From positions 1 through 19,760 of the forward strand of contig JAUVQW010000006.1 of the NCBI GenBank assembly GCA_030597945.1: DNA of 19,760 bases. Direction: 5' to 3'. How positions within the stretch are numbered: the first letter of the stretch is position 1; every line of letters begins with the position of its first letter. The DNA is from Actinomycetes bacterium. Lineage in GTDB: Bacteria; Actinomycetota; Aquicultoria; CAJVYJ01. The position numbers and the translations under genes are program-made. The notes beneath the pieces are model-generated. The model did not search any database, was not told the origin of the DNA, and worked only from the letters and a program-made list of their open reading frames with translations. This document shows positions 6,959 through 14,130 of this stretch, one piece after another.

Positions 6959-7447
6959 ATGCAAAACATACTTTTTTACATAATTGCGGTGATAATGTTA
7001 GTAGCTTGTTGGCGTGTGGCTACGACTAAGAATCTTATTCATACGGTATTGGCAGCTTTTATAGTTTTGATGAGCACCGCAGCCATATTTTTTATGCTTA
7101 ACGCCGAGTTTCTTGGGGTGGTACAGATACTTATCTATGCCGGCGCGATCACGATAATGGTCTTATTTGTAGTCATGCTTACGACCGCCGGCCCAAGATA
7201 TGAAGTTACCCACGATAAAAAGATCAAACCCAGTATGTACCTTTCAACGATTGTGGTTTTCGCCACTTTAGTATTTCTTGTATCCAACATTCAATGGCCG
7301 ATGGGAACGACGGTTCTTCAATTGGAAGATGTGACTGAGACCTTGGCGACAAAGATATTCTTAGAATATCTGCTTCCTTTTGAGATCGCCTCGATACTTT
7401 TGTTAGTCGCTCTAGTCGGCGCAGTCGTTTTGGCGAGGAAGGAATAG
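6959..7447 (+). CDS. nuoJ: NADH-quinone oxidoreductase subunit J
   Basis: NuoJ is a five-helix membrane subunit linking the quinone module to NuoK and NuoN. The 162 residues show the expected helices and the most conserved stretch, LNAEFLGVVQILIYAGAITIMVLFVVML, read in two halves around residues 42-72; its Tyr-Ala-Gly turn is the pi-bulge helix implicated in coupling. An amphipathic loop follows, then LLPFEIASILLLVALVGAVVLARKE at the end. It starts 8 nt after the nuoI chimera stop with a poor ribosome site. nuoK begins 1 nt after its stop. Confidence 0.94.
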   Translation: MQNILFYIIAVIMLVACWRVATTKNLIHTVLAAFIVLMSTAAIFFMLNAEFLGVVQILIYAGAITIMVLFVVMLTTAGPRYEVTHDKKIKPSMYLSTIVVFATLVFLVSNIQWPMGTTVLQLEDVTETLATKIFLEYLLPFEIASILLLVALVGAVVLARKE

Positions 7448-7448
7448 C

Positions 7449-7760
7449 ATGGATACAAGTCTAAGTCAGATGTTAATATTGGCGGCCGGTGTTTTTTCGA
7501 TAGGGTTGCTTGGGGCGCTTACGCGAAAGAGCGTTATCATCGTTGTTATGTGTATAGAGCTGATGTTCAATGCCGTAAATATTAATTTGGTCGCTTTTGC
7601 TTTCTACTCTGGCCTTGAGGCGATAAGGGGCCAGGTTTTTGCGATATTCATAATGGTAGTCTCGGCTTGCGAGATGGGGCTAGCTATGGCGATTGCGATA
7701 CTAATGTATAGGAACAAAGGAACGGTAGAAGTAAATAAAGCTAACCTGATGAAATGGTAG
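7449..7760 (+). CDS. nuoK: NADH-quinone oxidoreductase subunit K
   Basis: NuoK is an MrpC-like three-helix subunit. The 103 residues carry the two membrane glutamates needed for proton transfer: E37 in MCIELMFNAVNINLVAF and E75 in ACEMGLAMAI, equivalent to E36 and E72 of the Escherichia coli protein. Length is normal. GGAAGGA lies within the nuoJ end, a few nt before the ATG. The following 52-nt gap (7761-7812) leads to nuoM; nuoL, the usual next gene, is not here. Confidence 0.95.
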   Translation: MDTSLSQMLILAAGVFSIGLLGALTRKSVIIVVMCIELMFNAVNINLVAFAFYSGLEAIRGQVFAIFIMVVSACEMGLAMAIAILMYRNKGTVEVNKANLMKW

Positions 7761-7812
7761 ACAGTAAGCTGAAGCGAGTTGATTCTATGAAAATTAAAAA
7801 GGATGTTGACGC

Positions 7813-9282
7813 TTGAGTTTTATCAACGCTCATATATTAACGCTCATTACTTTTATTCCGCTTGTCGGGACGGCGATCATTATCGCTACTCCAAAGAACA
7901 AAGAGCTGGCTATAAAAGTGATAGCATTGATAGCAACCGGACTGGTCCTTCTGGGCTCGGTTTATCTATTCTTTATCTTCGATTTTAACGAACCCGGATT
8001 TCAATTTAGCGAGAAATATAAGTGGATCGAGGCGATAGATGCCAATTATTTTATGGCGGTGGATGGAATATCCCTTCCGCTGATAATAGTGACGGCGCTG
8101 CTAACTTTTGTCTGCATTCCAGTTTCTTGGAATTACGAAAGAGTAAAGGAGTACTTCGGTCTTTTGCTATTTCTCGAGGTAGGGATGATCGGGGTCTTTA
8201 TGGCTTTAGACTTCATTCTTTTCTATGTTTTTTGGGAGCTAGTACTGATACCGATGTATTTTTTAATTGGCATTTGGGGAGGACCAAGAAAAGAGTATGC
8301 CGCTATTAAGTTTTTTCTCTTCACTCTTGCCGGTGGTATATTTATGCTCGCCGCTATCTTGGCGATCTTTTTCTATTCGGGTATGCACACATTTGATATG
8401 TTGAAGCTGGCAGACGCCAACCTGCCGATAGCAGTTGAAAAACTTGCCTTTTTAGGATTTTTTCTCGCTTTTGGTGTCAAGGTTCCCATCATTCCTTTCC
8501 ATACCTGGCTTCCAGATGCTCACGTAGAGGCGCCAACAGCAATCAGTGTTTTGCTAGCGGGGGTTCTTCTTAAAATGGGCACCTATGGATTTCTTAGGGT
8601 CGGGCTGCAAGTGGTTACGGATGGGATGCGGGCGTTCATCTTGTTGGTCGCGATTATCGGGGTCATCAGCATTATCTATGGCGCGCTTAACGCAATGGTC
8701 CAGAAAGATTTGAAAAAAATGGTTGCCTATTCAAGTATCAGCCATATGGGTTTTGTGATGCTTGGAATCGCTTCGATGTCGGTCATCGGACTAACTGGCG
8801 CGGTTCTTTATATGTTTAATCACGGGATAATTACCGGGATGCTCTTTATTACTGTCGGCCTTATTTATGATAGGACACATACTAGAATGATAGAGGATAT
8901 AAAAGGGATATATATCAGCGTTCCTATAATTGCCGGTATCTGGACTTTTATATCTTTTGCCTCTCTGGGGCTTCCTACTCTAAGCGGTTTTGTCAGCGAG
9001 TTTTATGTACTTTCGGGGAGTTTCCCCGTATACCGCGCCCTTTCAAGTATTGCCGCTGTCGGCCTGATTATAACTGCCGGCTTTTTCATATGGACAATCA
9101 GACGAATAAGTTTTGGTACTACCGATGAGAAGTTTAAAATGTTCGACGCGACCCCAAGGGAGATCTTTTACGTAGCACCGCTGCTTATATTGATCCTGAT
9201 CATGGGGATCTACCCGGCGATGATGTTAGATATTATCAATCCTACTGTAATTCAAGTCGTAGCGACTCTGGGAGGGGCGTAA
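7813..9282 (+). CDS. nuoM: NADH-quinone oxidoreductase subunit M (antiporter-like)
   Basis: A 489-residue antiporter-like proton channel of the membrane arm. Expected charged residues are all seen: E142 in helix 5 (FYVFWELVLIPMYF), K223 in helix 7 (FGVKVPIIPFHTWLPDAH), K254 in helix 8 (LLKMGTYG) and E396 in helix 12 (LPTLSGFVSEFYVL). The glutamate at the last position, where other antiporter-like subunits have Lys, identifies it as true NuoM. YDRTHTRMIEDIKG is also NuoM-like. TTG at 7813 is taken as start because AAGGA (7799-7803) lies 9 nt upstream and no ATG exists nearby in frame. It is followed by nuoN after 1 nt. Confidence 0.95.
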   Translation: MSFINAHILTLITFIPLVGTAIIIATPKNKELAIKVIALIATGLVLLGSVYLFFIFDFNEPGFQFSEKYKWIEAIDANYFMAVDGISLPLIIVTALLTFVCIPVSWNYERVKEYFGLLLFLEVGMIGVFMALDFILFYVFWELVLIPMYFLIGIWGGPRKEYAAIKFFLFTLAGGIFMLAAILAIFFYSGMHTFDMLKLADANLPIAVEKLAFLGFFLAFGVKVPIIPFHTWLPDAHVEAPTAISVLLAGVLLKMGTYGFLRVGLQVVTDGMRAFILLVAIIGVISIIYGALNAMVQKDLKKMVAYSSISHMGFVMLGIASMSVIGLTGAVLYMFNHGIITGMLFITVGLIYDRTHTRMIEDIKGIYISVPIIAGIWTFISFASLGLPTLSGFVSEFYVLSGSFPVYRALSSIAAVGLIITAGFFIWTIRRISFGTTDEKFKMFDATPREIFYVAPLLILILIMGIYPAMMLDIINPTVIQVVATLGGA

Positions 9283-9283
9283 A

Positions 9284-10744
9284 TTGTCGATAGATATTAA
9301 TTACGTCTTCTTAGCACCGGAGCTTGTAGTCTTAGTAGGTGGGCTGATGGTCCTTCTTTTCGATCTCTATTTTTGGAGAGACAAGAATGTGCCTCTGGCT
9401 GTTCTTACCATCGCTACCCTTCTAATCGCTGCAGGGCTGACGCTTTGGATCAGCGGCGAAGAAGGGACAACGGCGGCGAATATGCTAATTGTCGATCCCA
9501 TGAGTATATTTTTTAAGATGGTGATATTGGTATCGACGATCCTGATCGTGATGTTATCGATAAATTATATCGATCAATTAAAGACGGTCAGTCTGGGAGA
9601 GTACTATGCGCTAATATTATTCGCGTCAGCGGGAGCCATGTATATGGCAGCTACAGCAGACCTTATTATGCTATATATAGCCTTAGAGCTTACCAGTCTT
9701 GGATCTTATATCTTGGCCGGCTATAGGAAATTTGATCCAAAATCCAATGAAGCCATCCTTAAATATTTTCTACTCGGGCTGATCGCCTCCGCGATGATGC
9801 TTTACGGTTTTTCATTTATATACGGATTTACCGGCCACACTCAACTTGCCAGTATTTCAAGTTCTTTGACTGCTCCCGGTAGCCAGGTCGTTAGCAGCGT
9901 TAATTTCGCCATGATGGCAGGGGTAATACTGGCTTTAGTGGCCTTCTATTTTAAGATAGCAGCGGTACCGTTTCATCAGTGGGTACCCGATGTTTATGAA
10001 GGGGCGCCTACACCGATCACCGCTTATCTGTCAGTGATTCCAAAGGCGGCGGCCTTCGCTGTAATGGCAAGACTTTTATATGTGGGATTTCCCGCATTTG
10101 TCGATCAGTGGAAGATCTTATTTATTGTTCTCTCGATCATGACGATGTTCGTCGGTAATCTCGCGGCGCTGCTCCAGACAAATATTAAACGTTTGCTCGG
10201 TTATTCATCGATCGCTCATGCCGGCTATATCATTATGGGTTTTGCTGTCGTTTCAGAGCGGGCGTTATCTGGGATACTAGTATATGTGGCGCTCAACATA
10301 TTTTTTAATATCGGCGCCTTTGCCATTGTAACCGCTCTTTCCGATTCGGGAAACAGCGATACGCTTGAGGATTATAATGGCCTAGCCAAACGTTCGCCAT
10401 TTTTGGCGCTTACCATGTTTATATTTCTTATAGCTCTTGCCGGGCTGCCGCCGACTGCAGGTTTTTGGGGCAAGGCACTGATTTTTTGGGCGGCAATTGA
10501 AGGGGGTCTCTGGTGGCTTGCGGTCATCGGCCTAATAAATACTGTTATATCGATCTACTATTATATTAATATCGCAAGACACATGTATATTGTGGAACCG
10601 GCAGCAGCCGAGGATATAAAGACGCCGTCGATGTTTAGGGCTGTCATCTGGATCACCGTGATCGGAACTGTTTTATTCGGAGTTCTTCCTGGCGCTATAA
10701 TCGAAATATCCAAGACCGTCGTAAAGGGGTTTGGTGCTTTATGA
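9284..10744 (+). CDS. nuoN: NADH-quinone oxidoreductase subunit N (antiporter-like)
   Basis: A 486-residue antiporter-like subunit normally sitting next to NuoK. Channel residues seen: E135 (YIALELTSLGSYIL), K224 (AFYFKIAAVPFHQWVPD), K254 (SVIPKAAAF) and K397 (GLPPTAGFWGKALIF). YEGAPTPITAYLSV and the LEDYNGLAKRSP segment are characteristic of NuoN. The TTG start at 9284 has GGAGGGG (9271-9277) 6 nt upstream, a strong ribosome site. Its TGA overlaps the next start by 4 nt (ATGA). In most operons NuoN is the last gene; here three more antiporter-like genes follow without a break. Confidence 0.95.
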   Translation: MSIDINYVFLAPELVVLVGGLMVLLFDLYFWRDKNVPLAVLTIATLLIAAGLTLWISGEEGTTAANMLIVDPMSIFFKMVILVSTILIVMLSINYIDQLKTVSLGEYYALILFASAGAMYMAATADLIMLYIALELTSLGSYILAGYRKFDPKSNEAILKYFLLGLIASAMMLYGFSFIYGFTGHTQLASISSSLTAPGSQVVSSVNFAMMAGVILALVAFYFKIAAVPFHQWVPDVYEGAPTPITAYLSVIPKAAAFAVMARLLYVGFPAFVDQWKILFIVLSIMTMFVGNLAALLQTNIKRLLGYSSIAHAGYIIMGFAVVSERALSGILVYVALNIFFNIGAFAIVTALSDSGNSDTLEDYNGLAKRSPFLALTMFIFLIALAGLPPTAGFWGKALIFWAAIEGGLWWLAVIGLINTVISIYYYINIARHMYIVEPAAAEDIKTPSMFRAVIWITVIGTVLFGVLPGAIIEISKTVVKGFGAL

Positions 10745-12324
10745 GTAGTGATTTGATAGTTCTTATACCGATCCTGATACCACTCGTAGGAGCTTTTTTG
10801 GTCTGGGGGATCGGAAGAGTCAAAGAGGATGCAGGAGCGATTGCGACTGCTGTCATCTCCGGACTGACCTTAGTAAGTGTTGGATGGATATATTCTGTTG
10901 TAAACAATACGGAAGCAATATCTTTAAAACTAGACATCGGTATTCCCAATATCCCGCTATTTTTTAGAGCCGATTCACTGGGTCTATTTTTATCCTTGGT
11001 CACCTGTTTTGTCTGGGTGCTGGCATCGATCTATGCTATCGAGTATATCGGTAAGCGAAAGACCCTTTTTAATGTATTCTTACTTTTTTCATTATACGGG
11101 ATACTTGGCATCTACCTTACCGGCAATCTCTACAGCCTGCTTCTTTTCTTTGAGTTCTTTTCAGTAGCCTCGGCTGTTCTTGTTATGCACGAAGGGACAA
11201 AACAGGCGATGCGTGCCGGCTTTCAATACTTGTTCATGTCTATAGTGGGAAGCGTAGCGGTTATCTTCGCGGTCGCTATCATCTGGTGGCTTACGGGTAC
11301 TACCGATCTTACCGGGACTGGAATAGAAGGCCTTACAAACGGTCCGCTTGGAATCGCTTTATTTTGGCTGCTGATCCTTGGATTTGCTATTAAAGCGGGA
11401 ATGTTTCCTGTTCATGTCTGGCTCCCAGTGGCTCACCCGATAGCACCATCACCTGCTAGCGCCTTGCTTTCCGGCGTCATGATAAAGGCCGGAGCTTACG
11501 GTATGATAAGAATAGTCTATGGAATTTTTGGAATCAGTGTAGTAAGCAACGTCTTTATGATAAAGACTCTAATGGTGCTAGCTGTCATAACGATGATACT
11601 TGGTTCGGTGCTGGCGATCACTCAGACGGAGATCAAACGGCTTCTTGCTTATTCTTCGGTAGCTCAGATAGGTTACGTCATACTCGGCATAACGCTTTTA
11701 AATGTAAACGGTTTTGCCGGGGGCGTCCTGCACATCTTTAACCATGCGCTAATGAAGGGGGCCTTATTCCTTGCGGCTGGAGCCGTTATCCATCAGACGG
11801 GACTCCGAGAGATAAAGGATTTTAAGGGACTTGGAAAGAGGATGCCGCTGACAATGGCCGCTTTTACGATGGCCGCTCTGTCGATGATCGGTGTACCTCC
11901 TTTTATAGGATTCTTCTCCAAATGGTTGCTTGGACTCGGTGCTTTAGATGCCGGCTCGCTCGGTCTTATAACACCTTTTTATGCATATGTGATCGTTGGC
12001 GCTATCGTTCTAAGTGGTCTTTTAAATATTGTTTATTATGGTCCAATCCTTATGAATGGATGGTTTCGAGATCCGGAAGGCGAGATTAGTCCGCCTCACG
12101 CGCACCCGCAGCCCGTACTGGCAACGGACGGTGGCCATGTGGTGGATGACGACGTTCATGGACACGGGGATGAGGAAAAGGTAAAAGTCGATCAAGTCGA
12201 GCCATCATGGGTGATGTCTGTGCCGACGTTGACCCTTGCGCTCGGTACTTTAGTCTTCGGGTTTTATATCCATCTGCCCATGCGTTTGGTAGAGAATGTA
12301 ATCGGCATGTATTTGAGGGGTTAA
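10741..12324 (+). CDS. MrpD/NuoM-like antiporter subunit, extra copy 1
   Basis: A 527-residue proton-conducting membrane protein of the NuoL/M/N-MrpA/D superfamily. A full set of channel residues is present: E138 (LLFFEFFSVASAV), K218 (GFAIKAGMFPVHVWLPVAH), K249 (GVMIKAGAYGM), K339 and K394 (GVPPFIGFFSKWLLG). It resembles MrpD-type proteins more than NuoM because helix 12 carries Lys. Between the last two helices there is a hydrophilic loop with five His and many acidic residues (452-480). No NuoL lateral helix is visible. The ATG overlaps the nuoN stop, so co-translation is likely. Inferred role: an additional pumping unit of this complex I; a free-standing antiporter is the alternative, although the other Mrp genes are absent from the window. 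Confidence 0.88.
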   Translation: MSSDLIVLIPILIPLVGAFLVWGIGRVKEDAGAIATAVISGLTLVSVGWIYSVVNNTEAISLKLDIGIPNIPLFFRADSLGLFLSLVTCFVWVLASIYAIEYIGKRKTLFNVFLLFSLYGILGIYLTGNLYSLLLFFEFFSVASAVLVMHEGTKQAMRAGFQYLFMSIVGSVAVIFAVAIIWWLTGTTDLTGTGIEGLTNGPLGIALFWLLILGFAIKAGMFPVHVWLPVAHPIAPSPASALLSGVMIKAGAYGMIRIVYGIFGISVVSNVFMIKTLMVLAVITMILGSVLAITQTEIKRLLAYSSVAQIGYVILGITLLNVNGFAGGVLHIFNHALMKGALFLAAGAVIHQTGLREIKDFKGLGKRMPLTMAAFTMAALSMIGVPPFIGFFSKWLLGLGALDAGSLGLITPFYAYVIVGAIVLSGLLNIVYYGPILMNGWFRDPEGEISPPHAHPQPVLATDGGHVVDDDVHGHGDEEKVKVDQVEPSWVMSVPTLTLALGTLVFGFYIHLPMRLVENVIGMYLRG

Positions 12325-12325
12325 C

Positions 12326-13816
12326 GTGGAAGTTCAGTCATTTCTACCCATTATACCGATAATCGTTGCCGGAGTGGCCGGCATTCTGACGTTTGTAAAC
12401 GGCGATAAGACTTTTTGGAGAAATCTTTACGGAACTGTTGCCAGCGTTATTGCTTTTGTTTCTATCGCTTCGATGCTGCCGGGCGTTTTAGACGGTATAG
12501 CCTATAACTTTAAAGTAGTCGATCTGATTCCCGGGCTAAGTATAAATTTCCGAGTTGATTCCTTGGGAATGATGTTTGGTATCGTGTCATCCTCTATGTG
12601 GGTCTTGGTAAATATTTATACGATCGGTTATATGGAGCACGAGGGCAACAAGCAGAGATTTTTCGCCTTCTTCTCGCTTAGCCTTTTTAGCGCTTTTGGG
12701 ATAGCGTTTTCGGAAAATCTTTTTACTTTTTTCTTATTTTATGAATTTCTTTCCTTGGCTACTTATCCTCTGGTGATTCATTCTGGCACTGAGGAAGCGA
12801 TGAAAGCGGGAAGTCGATATCTTATATATACTTTGGGCGGTGGCGGTTTTTTTCTAGCGGCCATAGTAATAACATATGTAATTACTGGCGGTAATATTAC
12901 TTTAAGCCAGCCCGGACTATTTACACTGGCAAATGGAGAATTGCTTCTAAAGGTCCTTTTCTTCATTTATTTAATCGGGGTTTCGGTAAAAGCAGCGGTT
13001 ATGCCGCTCCATCTCTGGCTGCCTTCGGCGATGGTCGCGCCTACACCCGTTTCAACATTGCTCCATGCTGTTGCCGTCGTTAAAGCCGGTGCTTTTGGCG
13101 TGCTGCGTCTTATCTATAACATATACGGTGTCGATCTATTAGAAGTATTGGGTGTGAATTTAATACTAGCTTTTTTCGCCGGAGTCACCATTATTGTGGC
13201 GTCGACTATTGCCATTCGACAAGATAATTTAAAAAGGCGGTTGGCGTATTCAACCGTCAGCCAACTTTCCTATATCGTTTTAGGTGCGGCGCTCTTATCG
13301 CCTGCGGCCGCGATCGGGGCGATGGTACACATTGCTAATCATGCTTTTACCAAGGGGACATTATTTATGTGTGCTGGCATAATCGCCGAGGAGACTGGTA
13401 AAAAAAATATCAGTGAACTTGGTGGTATGGGCAAACGTTTGCCGCTAACTATGGCGGCTTTTTCAATAGGCGCAATGGGCATGATCGGCATGCCCCCATT
13501 GGCGGGTTTTATGAGTAAATGGTATTTAGGTATCGGAGCTGGAGAAGTGCAGCAAACGATTTTCATGATGGTATTAGTTGCTAGCTCGATATTAAATGCG
13601 ATCTATTTCTTACCAATTTTGTATAAAGCTTATTTTGAAAAAGCTGAAACCACTCTCACGCCGTCAAAAGGACAGCTTGAAACTGTGCCGACCATGTTGG
13701 TACCGATTATGGCAACGGCCACTATGTCAATAATATTGGGTGTTTTTGCCACGGCGCCGGGGTTGCCTTTGTCTGTAGCTCAGAGAGCTACGGCGGTTCT
13801 TGTGGGAGGTAGTTAA
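12326..13816 (+). CDS. MrpD-like antiporter subunit, extra copy 2
   Basis: A 496-residue member of the same superfamily, clearly diverged from copy 1. Channel residues seen: E140 (FFLFYEFLSLATYPLV), K222 (IGVSVKAAVMPLHLWLPSA), K253 (AVVKAGAFGVLR), K343 and K398 (GMPPLAGFMSKWYLG). VIHSGTEEAMKAGSRYL and TPVSTLLHAVAVVKAGAF are typical of Mrp subunit D. The GTG start at 12326 follows GAGGGG (12315-12320) by 5 nt and lies 1 nt after the preceding stop. There is no long lateral helix. It is probably another channel of the membrane arm; the exact position in the complex cannot be told from sequence. Confidence 0.88.
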   Translation: MEVQSFLPIIPIIVAGVAGILTFVNGDKTFWRNLYGTVASVIAFVSIASMLPGVLDGIAYNFKVVDLIPGLSINFRVDSLGMMFGIVSSSMWVLVNIYTIGYMEHEGNKQRFFAFFSLSLFSAFGIAFSENLFTFFLFYEFLSLATYPLVIHSGTEEAMKAGSRYLIYTLGGGGFFLAAIVITYVITGGNITLSQPGLFTLANGELLLKVLFFIYLIGVSVKAAVMPLHLWLPSAMVAPTPVSTLLHAVAVVKAGAFGVLRLIYNIYGVDLLEVLGVNLILAFFAGVTIIVASTIAIRQDNLKRRLAYSTVSQLSYIVLGAALLSPAAAIGAMVHIANHAFTKGTLFMCAGIIAEETGKKNISELGGMGKRLPLTMAAFSIGAMGMIGMPPLAGFMSKWYLGIGAGEVQQTIFMMVLVASSILNAIYFLPILYKAYFEKAETTLTPSKGQLETVPTMLVPIMATATMSIILGVFATAPGLPLSVAQRATAVLVGGS

Positions 13817-14130
13817 TGAAGAGATTACTTTTTTTGTTAATGATAATTTTAATAATAAATATATTATCTTCGATGGCGCTGGCGTCTGAATCTGGTGATT
13901 CGAGACGCATCGATACCAGCAAGGTATTAGAAGCTAGTGTTGCTGAAGACCACGAGGAACCGGGTATGGCGGAGGCTGAGGGAGAAGAAGCTCACGAAGA
14001 AGAGCATCATCCGGTCTGGATGTTCACCGGATGGCAAACAGTTTTTACAATTATTGCTGTCGGTTATTTTGCGATGACGATAATGCTGCTGCCTCGTATT
14101 ATGGCCAAAGACGAGGAGGGACATCACTGA
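13816..14130 (+). CDS. Small secreted or membrane-anchored acidic/His-rich protein
   Basis: A 104-residue protein I do not recognise. Seen: a basic start then a very hydrophobic stretch (residues 3-20) ending in a likely signal peptidase site ALA-SE (22-25), an acidic and His-containing region (45-65, Glu-rich with H46, H60, H64 and H65), one membrane span (about 68-93), and a short cytoplasm-like end with Lys, acidic residues and two terminal His. The TAATG junction with the previous gene and the TGATG junction with the next, each with a strong ribosome site (GGGAGGT 5 nt before this ATG), make it a genuine operon gene. Inferred: an accessory subunit of the enlarged membrane arm, exposing an acidic domain outside the membrane. 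No function is claimed. Confidence 0.8.
   Translation: MKRLLFLLMIILIINILSSMALASESGDSRRIDTSKVLEASVAEDHEEPGMAEAEGEEAHEEEHHPVWMFTGWQTVFTIIAVGYFAMTIMLLPRIMAKDEEGHH

Noticed and set aside
7761..7812. A lost or degraded nuoL between nuoK and nuoM
   Set aside because: The gap is only 52 nt and shows no NuoL remnant; a NuoL-type tail exists at the end of the cluster instead.
14031..14129. A longer L-like protein starting at TTG-like codons near 14031
   Set aside because: That stretch lies inside the small acidic protein gene in another frame and translates to an atypical sequence; ATG 14130 has a strong ribosome site and gives a normal N-terminus.
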